In this document: positions 1 through 8,858 of the stretch, piece after piece
How positions within the stretch are numbered: the stretch's first letter is position 1
How the letters are laid out: every line of letters begins with the position of its first letter
From: Betaproteobacteria bacterium
GTDB lineage: Bacteria > Pseudomonadota > Gammaproteobacteria > Burkholderiales > Burkholderiaceae_C
Assembly (NCBI GenBank): GCA_005884255.1
Contig: VBDL01000055.1
Location: forward strand, 1 to 14,470
DNA: 14,470 nt
Direction of reading: 5' to 3'
Program-made: the position numbers and the translations under genes
Notes under the pieces: generated by a model
The model's database searches: none
Seen by the model: the letters and a program-made list of their open reading frames with translations, nothing else
Told to the model about the DNA's origin: nothing

Positions 1-1622
1 AATTCGCGGTCCGCGGGGCTGAAGGCATTGGCCTGGCGGCGCGCGGTCAACAGCGCGCCCAGTGCGCGCCCCTCGGCCTGCAGCGGCGCGATCACCAGGC
101 TGCGCAGGCCGCCCCCGGCCAGCCGCTGCGCGAAGGGCGCGTCGAGCTGCGCGGTGTCCGGCTCATGGATCAGCTCGCCGCGCAGGCAGCGCGTGAGTGC
201 ATCCTCGTCCAGCGGCAGTGCGGCGCGCTCGCCCAGCGCGAGCTCGCTGGCCAGCGGCTCGCTGCGCTCGCCCACCTGCGTGACGGTGAGCGTGCGGTCC
301 AGCGCGTCGTAGCGGCACACGCAGGCGAAGTCCACCGGTAGCGCTTCCAGGTTGCCCAGGGCCACCTGATAGATCTCGCCCAAGTCCTCCCGCTGGCCGA
401 TGGCGCAGGCGATCTGGTCCAGCAGGCTCAGGCGCTGCACCTGCTCCTGCAGGCGTGACTCGGCCAGCTTGCGCTCGGTGATGTCGCGCACGAAGGCGCT
501 GAAGGCCAGGGTCAGGCCGCTGCGGATCGGCGTGATCGCGAGCTCAATGGGGAACTCGTGACCGTCGCGGTGCACGGCCGTCAACTCGATGCGCTGGTTC
601 AGCACGTTCGCCTCGCGCGTCTTCTGGTAGCGCAGCAGGCCGCGCCGGTGCGCGTCGTGAAAGCGCGGCGGGATGATGGTGTCGGTGAGCGTGCGGCCGA
701 TCACCTCGCCGCGTTGCCAGCCGAAGCTGATCTCGGCCTGCGGGTTCCACTCGATGATCACGCCGTCGGCATCGATGGTCACCACCGCATCGAGCGCTGC
801 ATCGATGATCAGCCGCGTGCGCTCCTCGCTGGCGCGCAACGCGTCCTCGGCGCGCTTGCGCTCGGTGATGTCGGTGGAGATGCCGAACACGCCCAGCACG
901 CGGCCGTCGCGATCGCGCAGCGGGCACTTCACCGACAGATAGGTGCGCGGACCGCCGTCGTTCGGCACCACTTCCTCCTCGGTGACCGGCGCCTTGGCAA
1001 CGACCACGCGGCGGTCCACCGAGCGCAGCGCGCTGGCCGTCTGCGGCGGGAACAGCTCGCTGTCGTTCTTGCCGATCACCGCGTCGCTGCTGAGGTGGAA
1101 CAGGTCGAGGAAACGGCGGTTCACCAGCAGGTAGCGGCCCTGCAGGTCCTTCGCGTAGATCACCGCTTCGGTGTTGTTGGCGATGGCCTGCAACAGGTCG
1201 AAGTGGCGATCGCGGTCGCGCTGCGCCTGGCGGCGCTCGGCGCGCATCTCCGTCTGCTGCAGTTCGCGCTCCAGCGCCGGCGCCAGGCGCGCGAGGTTCT
1301 CCTTCATGACGTAGTCGCTGGCACCCGCCTTCATCGCCTCGACGGCCGTTTCCTCGCCGATGGTGCCGGAGACGAAGATGAACGGGATGTCGAGGCCGGA
1401 CTTGCGAAACAGCCGCAGCGCCTCCACACCGCTGAAGGTGGGCAGGCGTGAGTCCGACAGCACGGCATCCCAGCGTTCTTCGCTGATGGCCGCGAGCAGC
1501 GAGTCGGCGTCCTGCACGCGGCGGTAGCTCGGTTCGAAGCCGGCGCGGCGCAGCGTCAGCATCGCCAGCCGCGTGTCGTCCTCGGAATCCTCGACGACCA
1601 GCACCTTGATCGTCTTGCCCAT
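1..1622 (-). CDS. Response-regulator/PAS/PAS/GAF sensory protein, C-terminus beyond window
   Basis: This is a cytoplasmic signalling protein with at least 540 visible residues; no membrane segment is seen. Domain order is: receiver domain (about 5-125), with acidic pocket E11/D12, phosphoacceptor D57 in VLSDSRLP, S85 and K107; a first PAS domain (about 140-255) ending in DITERKRAE; a second PAS domain (about 262-385) ending in DITERKLAE; then a GAF-like domain (about 395-540) that runs off the window. The start ATG at 1622 is preceded by AGGGAG seven bases upstream and opens directly into the receiver fold. Proteins of this layout usually end in a histidine kinase or a GGDEF/EAL output module, but that part is outside the window, so the output is unknown. 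An N-terminal receiver suggests it is phosphorylated by a partner kinase. It lies 133 bp downstream of the small gene at 1756-2031 on the same strand. Confidence 0.92.
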   Translation of the reverse strand, partial: MGKTIKVLVVEDSEDDTRLAMLTLRRAGFEPSYRRVQDADSLLAAISEERWDAVLSDSRLPTFSGVEALRLFRKSGLDIPFIFVSGTIGEETAVEAMKAGASDYVMKENLARLAPALERELQQTEMRAERRQAQRDRDRHFDLLQAIANNTEAVIYAKDLQGRYLLVNRRFLDLFHLSSDAVIGKNDSELFPPQTASALRSVDRRVVVAKAPVTEEEVVPNDGGPRTYLSVKCPLRDRDGRVLGVFGISTDITERKRAEDALRASEERTRLIIDAALDAVVTIDADGVIIEWNPQAEISFGWQRGEVIGRTLTDTIIPPRFHDAHRRGLLRYQKTREANVLNQRIELTAVHRDGHEFPIELAITPIRSGLTLAFSAFVRDITERKLAESRLQEQVQRLSLLDQIACAIGQREDLGEIYQVALGNLEALPVDFACVCRYDALDRTLTVTQVGERSEPLASELALGERAALPLDEDALTRCLRGELIHEPDTAQLDAPFAQRLAGGGLRSLVIAPLQAEGRALGALLTARRQANAFSPADRE

Positions 1623-1755
1623 CGGCGCTCCCTGTTGTATCCACCGCGACTTGCATCGTTGGGCGGCGGCAGCGCCAAGGCAAGACCCCCAAAGGAGGGA
1701 AGCCCGTGTTCACAGGGGGCGAGTAACGCTCGATTTCGCGCAGCGGCTGCGCGAT

Positions 1756-2031
1756 TCAGCGCAGCGGCGTCCACAGCCAGCCGACGAGCTGCGACCAGGG
1801 CCACGGCGGTTCGGGCGCCGGCGCGGGGCTCGGCGTGTGGCGCGCGAGCATCTCGGCCAGCGTCGCGTCGACGATGCCGCGCGCCTCGGCCAGGCTCAGG
1901 TGATACGGCGCCTGGCGCCGCAGCTCGGCGGCGTCGGCCAACAGTTGACGCAGCGCGGGCTCGTCGAGCGCCTCGAGGCGCAACTCGAACTCGATCTGCA
2001 GCGTGCTTTCGATCTCGGCCAGGGTCAGCAT
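1756..2031 (-). CDS. Small hypothetical protein, 91 aa
   Basis: I do not recognise a family. The start is supported by GAGGA about nine bases upstream of the ATG, and codon use is strongly G/C at third positions like the neighbouring genes, so it looks truly coding. Roughly residues 1-65 are predicted helical, rich in Leu, Ala and Glu (LAEIESTLQIEFELRLEALDE), with no signal peptide. The last 25 residues are rich in Pro and Trp (APEPPWPWSQLVGWLWTPLR), giving an aromatic tail that could touch a membrane or a partner. It is on the same strand as the downstream REC-PAS gene and could share its transcript, but the 133-bp gap is too long to assume co-translation. Function unknown. Confidence 0.65.
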   Translation of the reverse strand: MLTLAEIESTLQIEFELRLEALDEPALRQLLADAAELRRQAPYHLSLAEARGIVDATLAEMLARHTPSPAPAPEPPWPWSQLVGWLWTPLR

Positions 2032-2234
2032 GTCGCACGTCCTCGCGTCGGCTCTCTAACGAGGTTCCCGCATGCATCATCCATGCCGTGCGCGCGGGAA
2101 GGGCGAGCGCGGATAGCGCCATCCGGTCCCGAGCCGGTGCACTGAGGGCACCATCGCGGATCGATGCGCCCGGATTGAGGGAAATCCGCACGCGTTTTCC
2201 CTGCGCGCAAGCACGCCGCTTACAGTGCGCGTCG
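2032..2234. other. Divergent intergenic region
   Basis: This 203-bp gap separates the start of the small hypothetical gene (minus) from the start of the flavoprotein gene (plus), so promoters for both should lie here. I see no convincing -35/-10 pair. The most regular element is a 7-bp inverted repeat, AGGGAAA at 2178-2184 and TTTCCCT at 2196-2202, separated by 11 bp. It could be an operator or a chance palindrome. Confidence 0.35.
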
Positions 2235-3473
2235 ATGAAAGACGAAACAGTGGCCGTCGTCGGCGGCGGGCCGGCCGGTTTGATGGCCGCCGAATGCATT
2301 GCGCGCGGCGGCGTACGCGTCGAGCTGTTCGACGCCATGCCATCGGTCGGCCGCAAGTTCCTGCTCGCCGGCAAGGGCGGGCTGAACCTGACGCACGCCG
2401 AGCCGTACGCGCGCTTCGTCACACGCTATGGCGAGCGCCGCGGGCGCATCGAGGCGTTGCTGCAGGCCTTCGGGCCGGAGGCGGTGCGTGCGTGGGCGCA
2501 GAGCCTCGGCATCGAGACCTTCGTCGGCAGCTCCGGCCGCGTGTTCCCCAGCGACATGAAGGCCGCGCCGCTGCTGCGCCGCTGGCTGCATCGCTTGCGC
2601 GAGGCGGGCGTGCAACTGCACATGCGCCATCGCTGGCAGGGCTTTGCCGACGATGGTGCGCTGCGCTTTGCCACGCCGCAGGGCGAAGCCGTGCATCGTG
2701 CTTCGGCGGTGGTGCTGGCGCTCGGCGGCGGCAGCTGGTCGCGACTCGGCTCCGACGGCGCCTGGGTGCCGCTGCTCGCCGCGCAGGGCGTGCCGGTGGC
2801 GCCGCTGCAGCCGTCGAACTGCGGCTTCGATGTGGCAGATGGGTGGAGCGCTCACCTGCGCGAGCGCCATGCGGGCGCGCCGCTGAAATCGGTGGCACTG
2901 CACTTCGAGGGCCACGACGGGCGCCGCTTCGAGCAGGTCGGTGAATGCGTGGTCACCGAGACCGGCATCGAGGGCAGCCTCGTCTATGCCGCATCGGGGC
3001 CGCTGCGCGACGAGATCGCGTCGCAGGGCAGTGCGCTCGTGCACTTCGATCTGCTGCCCGGGCGCACGGCCGAGTGGGTGGCCGCCGAGGTCGCGCACGG
3101 GCGCGGCTCACGGTCGCTGGCCACACACTTGAAGACGCGCCTCGGCCTGCATGGCGTGAAGGCCGCGCTGCTGCATGAACTGCTGCCGCGCGAGGCCTTC
3201 AACAATGCGGCACAGCTCGCCGCGGCGATCAAGCATCTGCCGCTGTGCCTGGCCGCACCGCGGCCGCTCGACGAGGCGATCAGCAGTGCCGGCGGCGTGC
3301 GCTTCGAGGCGCTGGACGATGCATTGATGCTGAGCCAGCGCCCGGGCCTGTTCTGTGCCGGCGAAATGCTCGACTGGGAGGCGCCGACCGGCGGCTACCT
3401 GCTCACCGCGTGCCTGGCCAGCGGCGTGGTCGCGGGGCAGGGCGTGCTGAGTTGGCTCAGCCGCCGCAGCTGA
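2235..3473 (+). CDS. NAD(P)/FAD-dependent oxidoreductase, HI0933/PP_4765-like flavoprotein
   Basis: A 412-residue cytoplasmic flavoprotein of unknown substrate. The N-terminus carries the dinucleotide-binding Rossmann signature (VVGGGPAG, residues 8-15), followed by the HI0933-type block GRKFLLAGKGGLNLTH (about 39-54). LALGGGSWSRLGSDG lies near 158-172, a SSAGGV block near 350, and the C-terminal FAD-contacting stretch FCAGEMLDWEAPTGGYLL near 375-390. Length and motif order fit the TIGR03862 (PP_4765) or TIGR00275 (HI0933/YhiN) families, whose physiological reaction is not established. The reading frame stays open far upstream, to about 1635, but I chose ATG 2235 because the Rossmann motif begins a few residues later, as in the family, and the upstream part overlaps genes on the other strand. 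No clear ribosome binding site is visible. Its last 17 bp overlap the end of the convergent DUF1223 gene. Confidence 0.88.
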   Translation: MKDETVAVVGGGPAGLMAAECIARGGVRVELFDAMPSVGRKFLLAGKGGLNLTHAEPYARFVTRYGERRGRIEALLQAFGPEAVRAWAQSLGIETFVGSSGRVFPSDMKAAPLLRRWLHRLREAGVQLHMRHRWQGFADDGALRFATPQGEAVHRASAVVLALGGGSWSRLGSDGAWVPLLAAQGVPVAPLQPSNCGFDVADGWSAHLRERHAGAPLKSVALHFEGHDGRRFEQVGECVVTETGIEGSLVYAASGPLRDEIASQGSALVHFDLLPGRTAEWVAAEVAHGRGSRSLATHLKTRLGLHGVKAALLHELLPREAFNNAAQLAAAIKHLPLCLAAPRPLDEAISSAGGVRFEALDDALMLSQRPGLFCAGEMLDWEAPTGGYLLTACLASGVVAGQGVLSWLSRRS

Positions 3474-4170
3474 GGGCGACGGCCTGCAGCGGCACGCCGC
3501 GCGCATCGGTGACGACCAGCGTCACGCGCCGCGGCCGCTGGCCTTCGCCGACCGTCGGACTGGCGAAGCTCAGCTCGCGCGCGCCGCTGAACGCGCTTAC
3601 CGGCTGGTAGCTGCGCACCACCGCGTCGTGCCGCAGACTGACGCCGGCGTTCTCGCCCGCCTTCACCTGGCTCACATGGCCGTCCTCGGTGGCCACCCAG
3701 TAGCCTGACAGCTGCGCCGGCGCGCCGGGCAAGGGCGCCACCTGCGCGCGCACGCGGTCGCCGTGGCGTGCGAGCTGCAGCTCGACCACGCTCGCGCGCG
3801 AAACCGCGGGCAGCGTGGGCCAGCGCCGCCAATCGCGCCCGTCGACGAGCACCTGCGGCGTGTAGACGAAGCCGCCACCGCTCAGGCGCTGCTGCTCGAC
3901 CTGGCGCCGCGTGTACGCCGCGTCGGCGAAGCGGTCGACCCAACCGAGGCGATCCCAGTAGTCGACATGAAAGGCCAGCGCGACCACATCGCTGCGCCCC
4001 TTCAGCCCCGACAGCCAGCGATCGGCAGGCGGGCAGGAGTTGCAGCCTTCGGAGGTGTAGAGCTCGACGACGAGCGGTACGTTGGCGCCGCTCTTCGTCT
4101 CGCAGCGTTCGGCGGCAAACGCCACGGGCAGCGCGGTGCACAGCAGCAGCGTGGACAGATGAATCTTCAT
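3457..4170 (-). CDS. DUF1223 family secreted thioredoxin-fold protein
   Basis: A 237-residue exported protein. Residues 1-19 form a signal peptide (MKIHLSTLLLCTALPVAFA) with a likely signal peptidase I site after AFA. The DUF1223 signature follows: VVELYTSEGCNSCPPAD (about 34-50) with a CxxC pair at C43/C46, then ALAFHVDYWDRLGW and the YTPQVLVDGRDW block. The family is thioredoxin-like and presumed to act in the periplasm; I know of no confirmed reaction or partner. The C-terminal half is a beta-rich region with no motif I recognise. The frame extends upstream to 4449, but only the start at 4170 places a signal peptide at the N-terminus. The gene is divergent from osmC and overlaps the flavoprotein gene tail-to-tail by 17 bp, so neither gene has room for a terminator of its own between them. 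Confidence 0.9.
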   Translation of the reverse strand: MKIHLSTLLLCTALPVAFAAERCETKSGANVPLVVELYTSEGCNSCPPADRWLSGLKGRSDVVALAFHVDYWDRLGWVDRFADAAYTRRQVEQQRLSGGGFVYTPQVLVDGRDWRRWPTLPAVSRASVVELQLARHGDRVRAQVAPLPGAPAQLSGYWVATEDGHVSQVKAGENAGVSLRHDAVVRSYQPVSAFSGARELSFASPTVGEGQRPRRVTLVVTDARGVPLQAVALSCGG

Positions 4171-4274
4171 GAGCACTTGGTCGCGCGAGCGGCGCAGACC
4201 TGACACGGCGCAGTGTGGTGAGCCCGGCAAGCCCACCCCGTCAACGCGGTATCTGCTGCGCGCGCGCAGCGCTG

Positions 4275-4289
4275 GGGCACGATGCTGGC
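4275..4289 (+). promoter_or_regulatory. Possible sigma-54-like promoter element upstream of osmC
   Basis: The sequence GGGCACGATGCTGGC resembles the sigma-54 -24/-12 consensus (TGGCACG-N4-TTGC). The key GG and GC pairs are present at the right spacing; two of the eleven consensus positions differ. A transcript from here would begin near 4300, just ahead of the GGAGG ribosome binding site at 4306-4310, which gives a very short leader. Short GC-rich motifs like this also arise by chance, so support is weak. Confidence 0.22.
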
Positions 4290-4315
4290 TTTCAATGCTC
4301 CCACCGGAGGTCCAC

Positions 4316-4735
4316 ATGAGCACGCGCACATCGAGCGCCGAATGGAAGGGCAGTCTGAAGGAAGGCAGCGGCAACATGCGCGTCGGCAACGGCGCGTGGG
4401 AAGGCCCGTTCAGCTTCGCGTCGCGCTTCGAGTCGGGCGCCGGCACCAATCCCGAAGAGTTGATCGGTGCCGCGCACGCCGGCTGCTACTCGATGTTCCT
4501 GTCCGCGCTGCTGACCAAGGCCGGCCATCCGCCGACCAGCGTCAAGACCAGCGCCACCGTGCACCTGGGTGAAGGGCCGACGATCACGCTGATCGAGCTC
4601 GATACCGTCGGCGTGGTGCCCGGCATCGACGAAGCCGCCTTCCGCGAGCAGGCCGAGGCTGCGAAGAAGCAGTGCCCGGTATCCAAGGCGCTGGCGGGCC
4701 CGGAAATCCGTCTGAAGGCTCGCCTAGCGGGTTGA
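4316..4735 (+). CDS. osmC: OsmC peroxiredoxin (organic hydroperoxide reductase)
   Basis: A 139-residue cytoplasmic thiol peroxidase that reduces organic and inorganic hydroperoxides. The two reactive cysteines of the family are present: C57 in GAAHAGCYSM (peroxidatic) and C120 in KKQCPVSKAL (resolving). The TNPEELIGAAHA block and the length (E. coli OsmC is about 143 residues) mark it as OsmC proper rather than Ohr. The start ATG is fixed by GGAGG six bases upstream, at 4306-4310; longer in-frame starts exist but lie in the divergent promoter gap. It is divergent from the DUF1223 gene (145-bp gap) and 54 bp ahead of otsB on the same strand, so it may lead or share the trehalose operon. In E. 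coli osmC is induced by osmotic stress and stationary phase; that regulation is known there, not shown here. Confidence 0.95.
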   Translation: MSTRTSSAEWKGSLKEGSGNMRVGNGAWEGPFSFASRFESGAGTNPEELIGAAHAGCYSMFLSALLTKAGHPPTSVKTSATVHLGEGPTITLIELDTVGVVPGIDEAAFREQAEAAKKQCPVSKALAGPEIRLKARLAG

Positions 4736-4789
4736 CGCGGCGCGTCGGTAACATCGCTTACGCGGCCAACGTTGGCTGCGCCGCTGGCC

Positions 4790-5560
4790 ATGGCTACGGT
4801 CCCCTCTGTGAGTTCTACCCCCGTGGAACCCCCGGGACTGCCGCGCGACGCGGCCCTGTTCCTGGACTTCGACGGTACGCTGGCGCCCATCGCGCCGCGA
4901 CCGCAGGACGTGCGCGTGCCTTCCTGGGTCGTACCGACCCTGATGCGCCTGGAGCGCTCGCTGCAGGGCGCGCTGGCGGTCGTCAGCGGCCGGCCGTTGG
5001 CGCAGATCGATGCCTTCCTCAAGCCTTTGCGACTGCCGGCTGCGGGCGTGCACGGCGTCGAGCGGCGCCTGACCAACGGCCGCGTGCGCGTGCACGCCGG
5101 CCAGCCGCCGGACAGCGCGCTCGCTGCGGCGCGCGCGCTCGTCGAGCGGCATCACGAGCTGTTGCTGGAAACCAAGCCCGGTGCGCTGGCACTGCACTAT
5201 CGTGCGGCGCCCGAGCTGGGCGAGCTGTGCCGCCAGACGCTGCTCGATGCCTTGCCGCCCGATGCGGTCGACTGGATCGTCGCACCCGGCCACTGCGTGT
5301 TCGAAGTCAAGGCGCGACACATCTCCAAGGCGCTGGTGCTGCAGGCCTTCTTGACCGAGCCCGCATTCGCCGGGCGCCTGCCCGTCTACATCGGCGACGA
5401 CGCCACCGATGAAGACGGCATCGCCGAAGCACAGGCCAGCGGCGGCTTCGGCATCAAGGTGGGGGACGGCGCCACGGCCGCGCGGCACCGGCTGGCCGAT
5501 CCGGCTGCGGTAGGGCAGTGGCTGCGCGCCGCGGCCGACCAGCTCGACCGCGGCGCCTGA
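4790..5560 (+). CDS. otsB: Trehalose-6-phosphate phosphatase
   Basis: It removes phosphate from trehalose 6-phosphate to give trehalose, the second step of the OtsA/OtsB pathway, in the cytoplasm. It is a HAD-superfamily protein of 256 residues. Motif I is LDFDGTLAPI with the nucleophile D26 and acid/base D28; motif II is VVSGRPLAQID; a lysine-bearing EVKARHISKALVLQ block follows; and motif IV is GDDATDED (202-209), whose acidic residues bind Mg2+. HGVERR matches the substrate-binding cap region. The start is uncertain: ATG 4790 has no clear ribosome binding site, and an in-frame TTG at 4772 or a GTG a few codons later are possible, but all lie before motif I. A TAACAT hexamer at 4749-4754 could be a -10 element, though no matched -35 is seen. 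The GH15 gene begins 29 bp downstream. Confidence 0.94.
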   Translation: MATVPSVSSTPVEPPGLPRDAALFLDFDGTLAPIAPRPQDVRVPSWVVPTLMRLERSLQGALAVVSGRPLAQIDAFLKPLRLPAAGVHGVERRLTNGRVRVHAGQPPDSALAAARALVERHHELLLETKPGALALHYRAAPELGELCRQTLLDALPPDAVDWIVAPGHCVFEVKARHISKALVLQAFLTEPAFAGRLPVYIGDDATDEDGIAEAQASGGFGIKVGDGATAARHRLADPAAVGQWLRAAADQLDRGA

Positions 5561-5589
5561 TTGCTTTCGACAAGAAGAAGCAACAAGCC

Positions 5590-7385
5590 ATGGCCTCTCA
5601 CCCGGTCTCGCTGAACCTCGGCCTCGTCGGCAACTGCGCGGTCAGCGCGCTGATCGACGAGCGCGCGCGCGTCGTCTGGTGCTGCATACCGCGCTTCGAT
5701 GGCGACCCGGTGTTCCACGCGCTGCTCGATTCGCCGGACGACATCGGCGCCGACGGCACCTTCCAGATCGTGCTGGAGGACCACACACGCAGCGAGCAGG
5801 CCTACGACCCCGGCACCGCGATCCTGCGCACCCGCATGCACGACTCGCAAGGCAATGCGATCGAGGTCACCGACTTCATGCCGCGCTACTACCAGCACGA
5901 CCGGCCGTTCCGCCCCGTGATGATGGTGCGCCGCGTGCGGCCGCTGCACGGCCACCCGCGCATCCGCATCGTGCTGCGGCCGGCGCTGCAGTGGGCCACG
6001 CTGGTGCCCAAGCGCACGCGCGGCAGCAACCACCTGCGCTTCGTCGGCCCCGACTACACGATCCGCCTGACGACCAATGCGCCGCTGACCTACGTGATCG
6101 ACGAGACGACCTTCACGCTCGACTTGGCCGTGAGCCTGCTGCTCGGCCCCGACGAGACGCTCGAAGGCGGCATCGAAGACAGCGCGCGCATGCTCGAGGA
6201 GCGCACCACCGCTTACTGGCACGAGTGGACGCGGCGCCTCGCGGTGCCGCTGGAATGGCAGGACGCGGTGATCCGCGCGGCGATCACGCTGAAGCTGTGC
6301 CTGTACGAGGAGACCGGCGCCATCGTCGCCGCGATGACCACCAGCATCCCCGAGGCGCCGAACACACACCGCACCTGGGACTACCGCTTCTGCTGGCTGC
6401 GCGATGCCTTCTTCGTGGTGCGCGCGCTGAACAGCCTGTCGGAAGTGGGCACGATGGAGGACTACCTGCGCTGGCTGCACAACGTGGTGGCCGCGGCCAA
6501 GGGCGGGCACATCCAGCCGCTGTATGGCATCGGGCTGGAGAGCAAGCTGCCCGAGCGGGTGGTCGAGCATTTGCGCGGCTACCGCGGCATGGGGCCGGTG
6601 CGCGTGTGCAACCAGGCCTGCGAGCACTTCCAGCACGACGTCTACGGCAACATCGTGCTCGGCGCCGCGCAATCCTTCCACGACCATCGCCTCCATCGGC
6701 GCGGCAACCTCGACGATTTCGCGATGCTCGAGCTGGCCGGCGAGCGGGCCTTCGCGATTCACGACCAGCCCGACGCCGGCATGTGGGAGCTGCGCACGCG
6801 CTCGCGCATCCACACCTCGTCGGTGCTGATGAACTGGGCCGCCTGCGACCGCCTGGCCAAGGTCGCGATGACGCTGCGGCTGCCCGAGCGGGCCGCTCTG
6901 TGGCGCGAGCGTGCCGACGTGATCCGCGCGAAGATTCTCGAGAACGCGTGGAGCGAGAGGCGCCAGGCCTTCGTCGAGAGCTTCGACGGCAAGGACCTCG
7001 ACGCCAGCGTGCTGCTGATGGCCGAGGTCGGCTTCATCGACCCCAAGGACCCACGCTTCGTGGCCACCGTCGATGCGCTGGAGGCCGTGCTGTGCGACGG
7101 CCCGCACATGCGCCGCTACGAGGCGCCGGACGATTTCGGCCGGCCCGAGACCGCGTTCAACATCTGTGCCTTCTGGCGCATCGATGCGCTGGCGCGAATC
7201 GGCCGCGTGGCGCAGGCGCGCGAGATCTTCGAGACGCTGCTCGCGGTGCGCAACCCGCTGGGGCTGCTGTCGGAGGACACGCACCCCGAGACCGGCGAGA
7301 TGTGGGGCAACTTCCCGCAGACCTATTCGATGGTCGGTATCGTCAATGGCGCAATGCGGCTGTCGCGGCCGTGGGATATGCAGAT

Positions 7386-7389
<4 letters not shown>
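5590..7389 (+). CDS. Glycoside hydrolase family 15 protein (glucoamylase/trehalase-like)
   Basis: A 599-residue (alpha/alpha)6-barrel enzyme without a signal peptide, so probably cytoplasmic. The N-terminal beta-sandwich region (about 1-230) starts with LNLGLVGNCAVSALIDERARVVWCCIPRFD, typical of bacterial GH15 proteins of about 600 residues. The catalytic domain has TWDYRFCWLRDA (about 262-273), the QPLYGIGLE...FQHDVYGN block, GMWELRTRS with the likely general acid E400, and GLLSED with the likely base E562 next to GNFPQTYS. The positions FPQTYSM and DVYGN differ from the FPQ(A)FSH and DVYGE wording I associate with typical members, suggesting a distinct subgroup. Members hydrolyse alpha-glucosidic bonds and include mycobacterial trehalase. 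Placement between otsB and otsA, with a 4-bp ATGA overlap into otsA, implies a role in trehalose or maltodextrin turnover; the substrate is inference. ATG 5590 is preceded by a weak AAGAAG. Confidence 0.92.
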
Positions 7390-8753
<1,364 letters not shown>

Positions 8754-8772
8754 CGGATAATCGCGCGCCTCT

Positions 8773-8824
8773 GTAGGGTGGGCTTCAGCCCACCATGAAG
8801 ACCGTGGGCTGAAGCCCACCCTAC
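8773..8824. repeat. 52-bp inverted repeat (dispersed REP-like hairpin)
   Basis: Two perfect 21-bp arms, 8773-8793 and 8804-8824, face each other across a 10-base loop. Each arm contains a smaller palindrome, GTGGGCT/AGCCCAC around a 2-base centre, so either one long hairpin or two short ones can form. The core GGGTGGGCTTCAGCCCACC is a type I associate with interspersed intergenic repeats in proteobacterial genomes; copy number here cannot be tested. There is no U-tract, so it is not a canonical Rho-independent terminator, although it could still halt or stabilise the otsA transcript. Its 3' arm lies only about 8 bp before recognisable tex coding sequence, where the tex start should be. Confidence 0.9.
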
Positions 8825-8858
8825 GCAAGACGCCGAGCTGAAGGTTCGGCCCGCGCAA

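Noticed and set aside
558..1451. Plus-strand open frame of 297 codons opposite the PAS region
   Set aside because: The minus strand reads clear receiver and PAS motifs here; the plus-strand product is a composition-driven artefact of high GC.
1635..2234. A 200-codon N-terminal extension of the flavoprotein frame
   Set aside because: It is Arg/Ala-rich, overlaps the well-supported small minus-strand gene, and the family normally begins just before the Rossmann motif at 2250.
4171..4449. Longer start for the DUF1223 protein
   Set aside because: It would bury the signal peptide that begins at 4170 and would overlap the osmC coding start.
5386..7284. Minus-strand open frame of 632 codons opposite GH15
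   Set aside because: It is the antisense shadow of a gene with strong family motifs; its product is low-complexity His/Arg/Ala-rich with no recognisable domain.
5679..7385. Upstream extension of the otsA frame through the GH15 gene
   Set aside because: It is an Arg-rich out-of-frame reading of GH15. OtsA family sequence starts at ATG 7386, which overlaps the GH15 stop.
8773..8824. Inverted repeat as a canonical Rho-independent terminator for otsA, or as a transposon end
   Set aside because: There is no T-tract after the stem, no transposase and no target-site duplication that I can see. It fits a dispersed intergenic repeat better.
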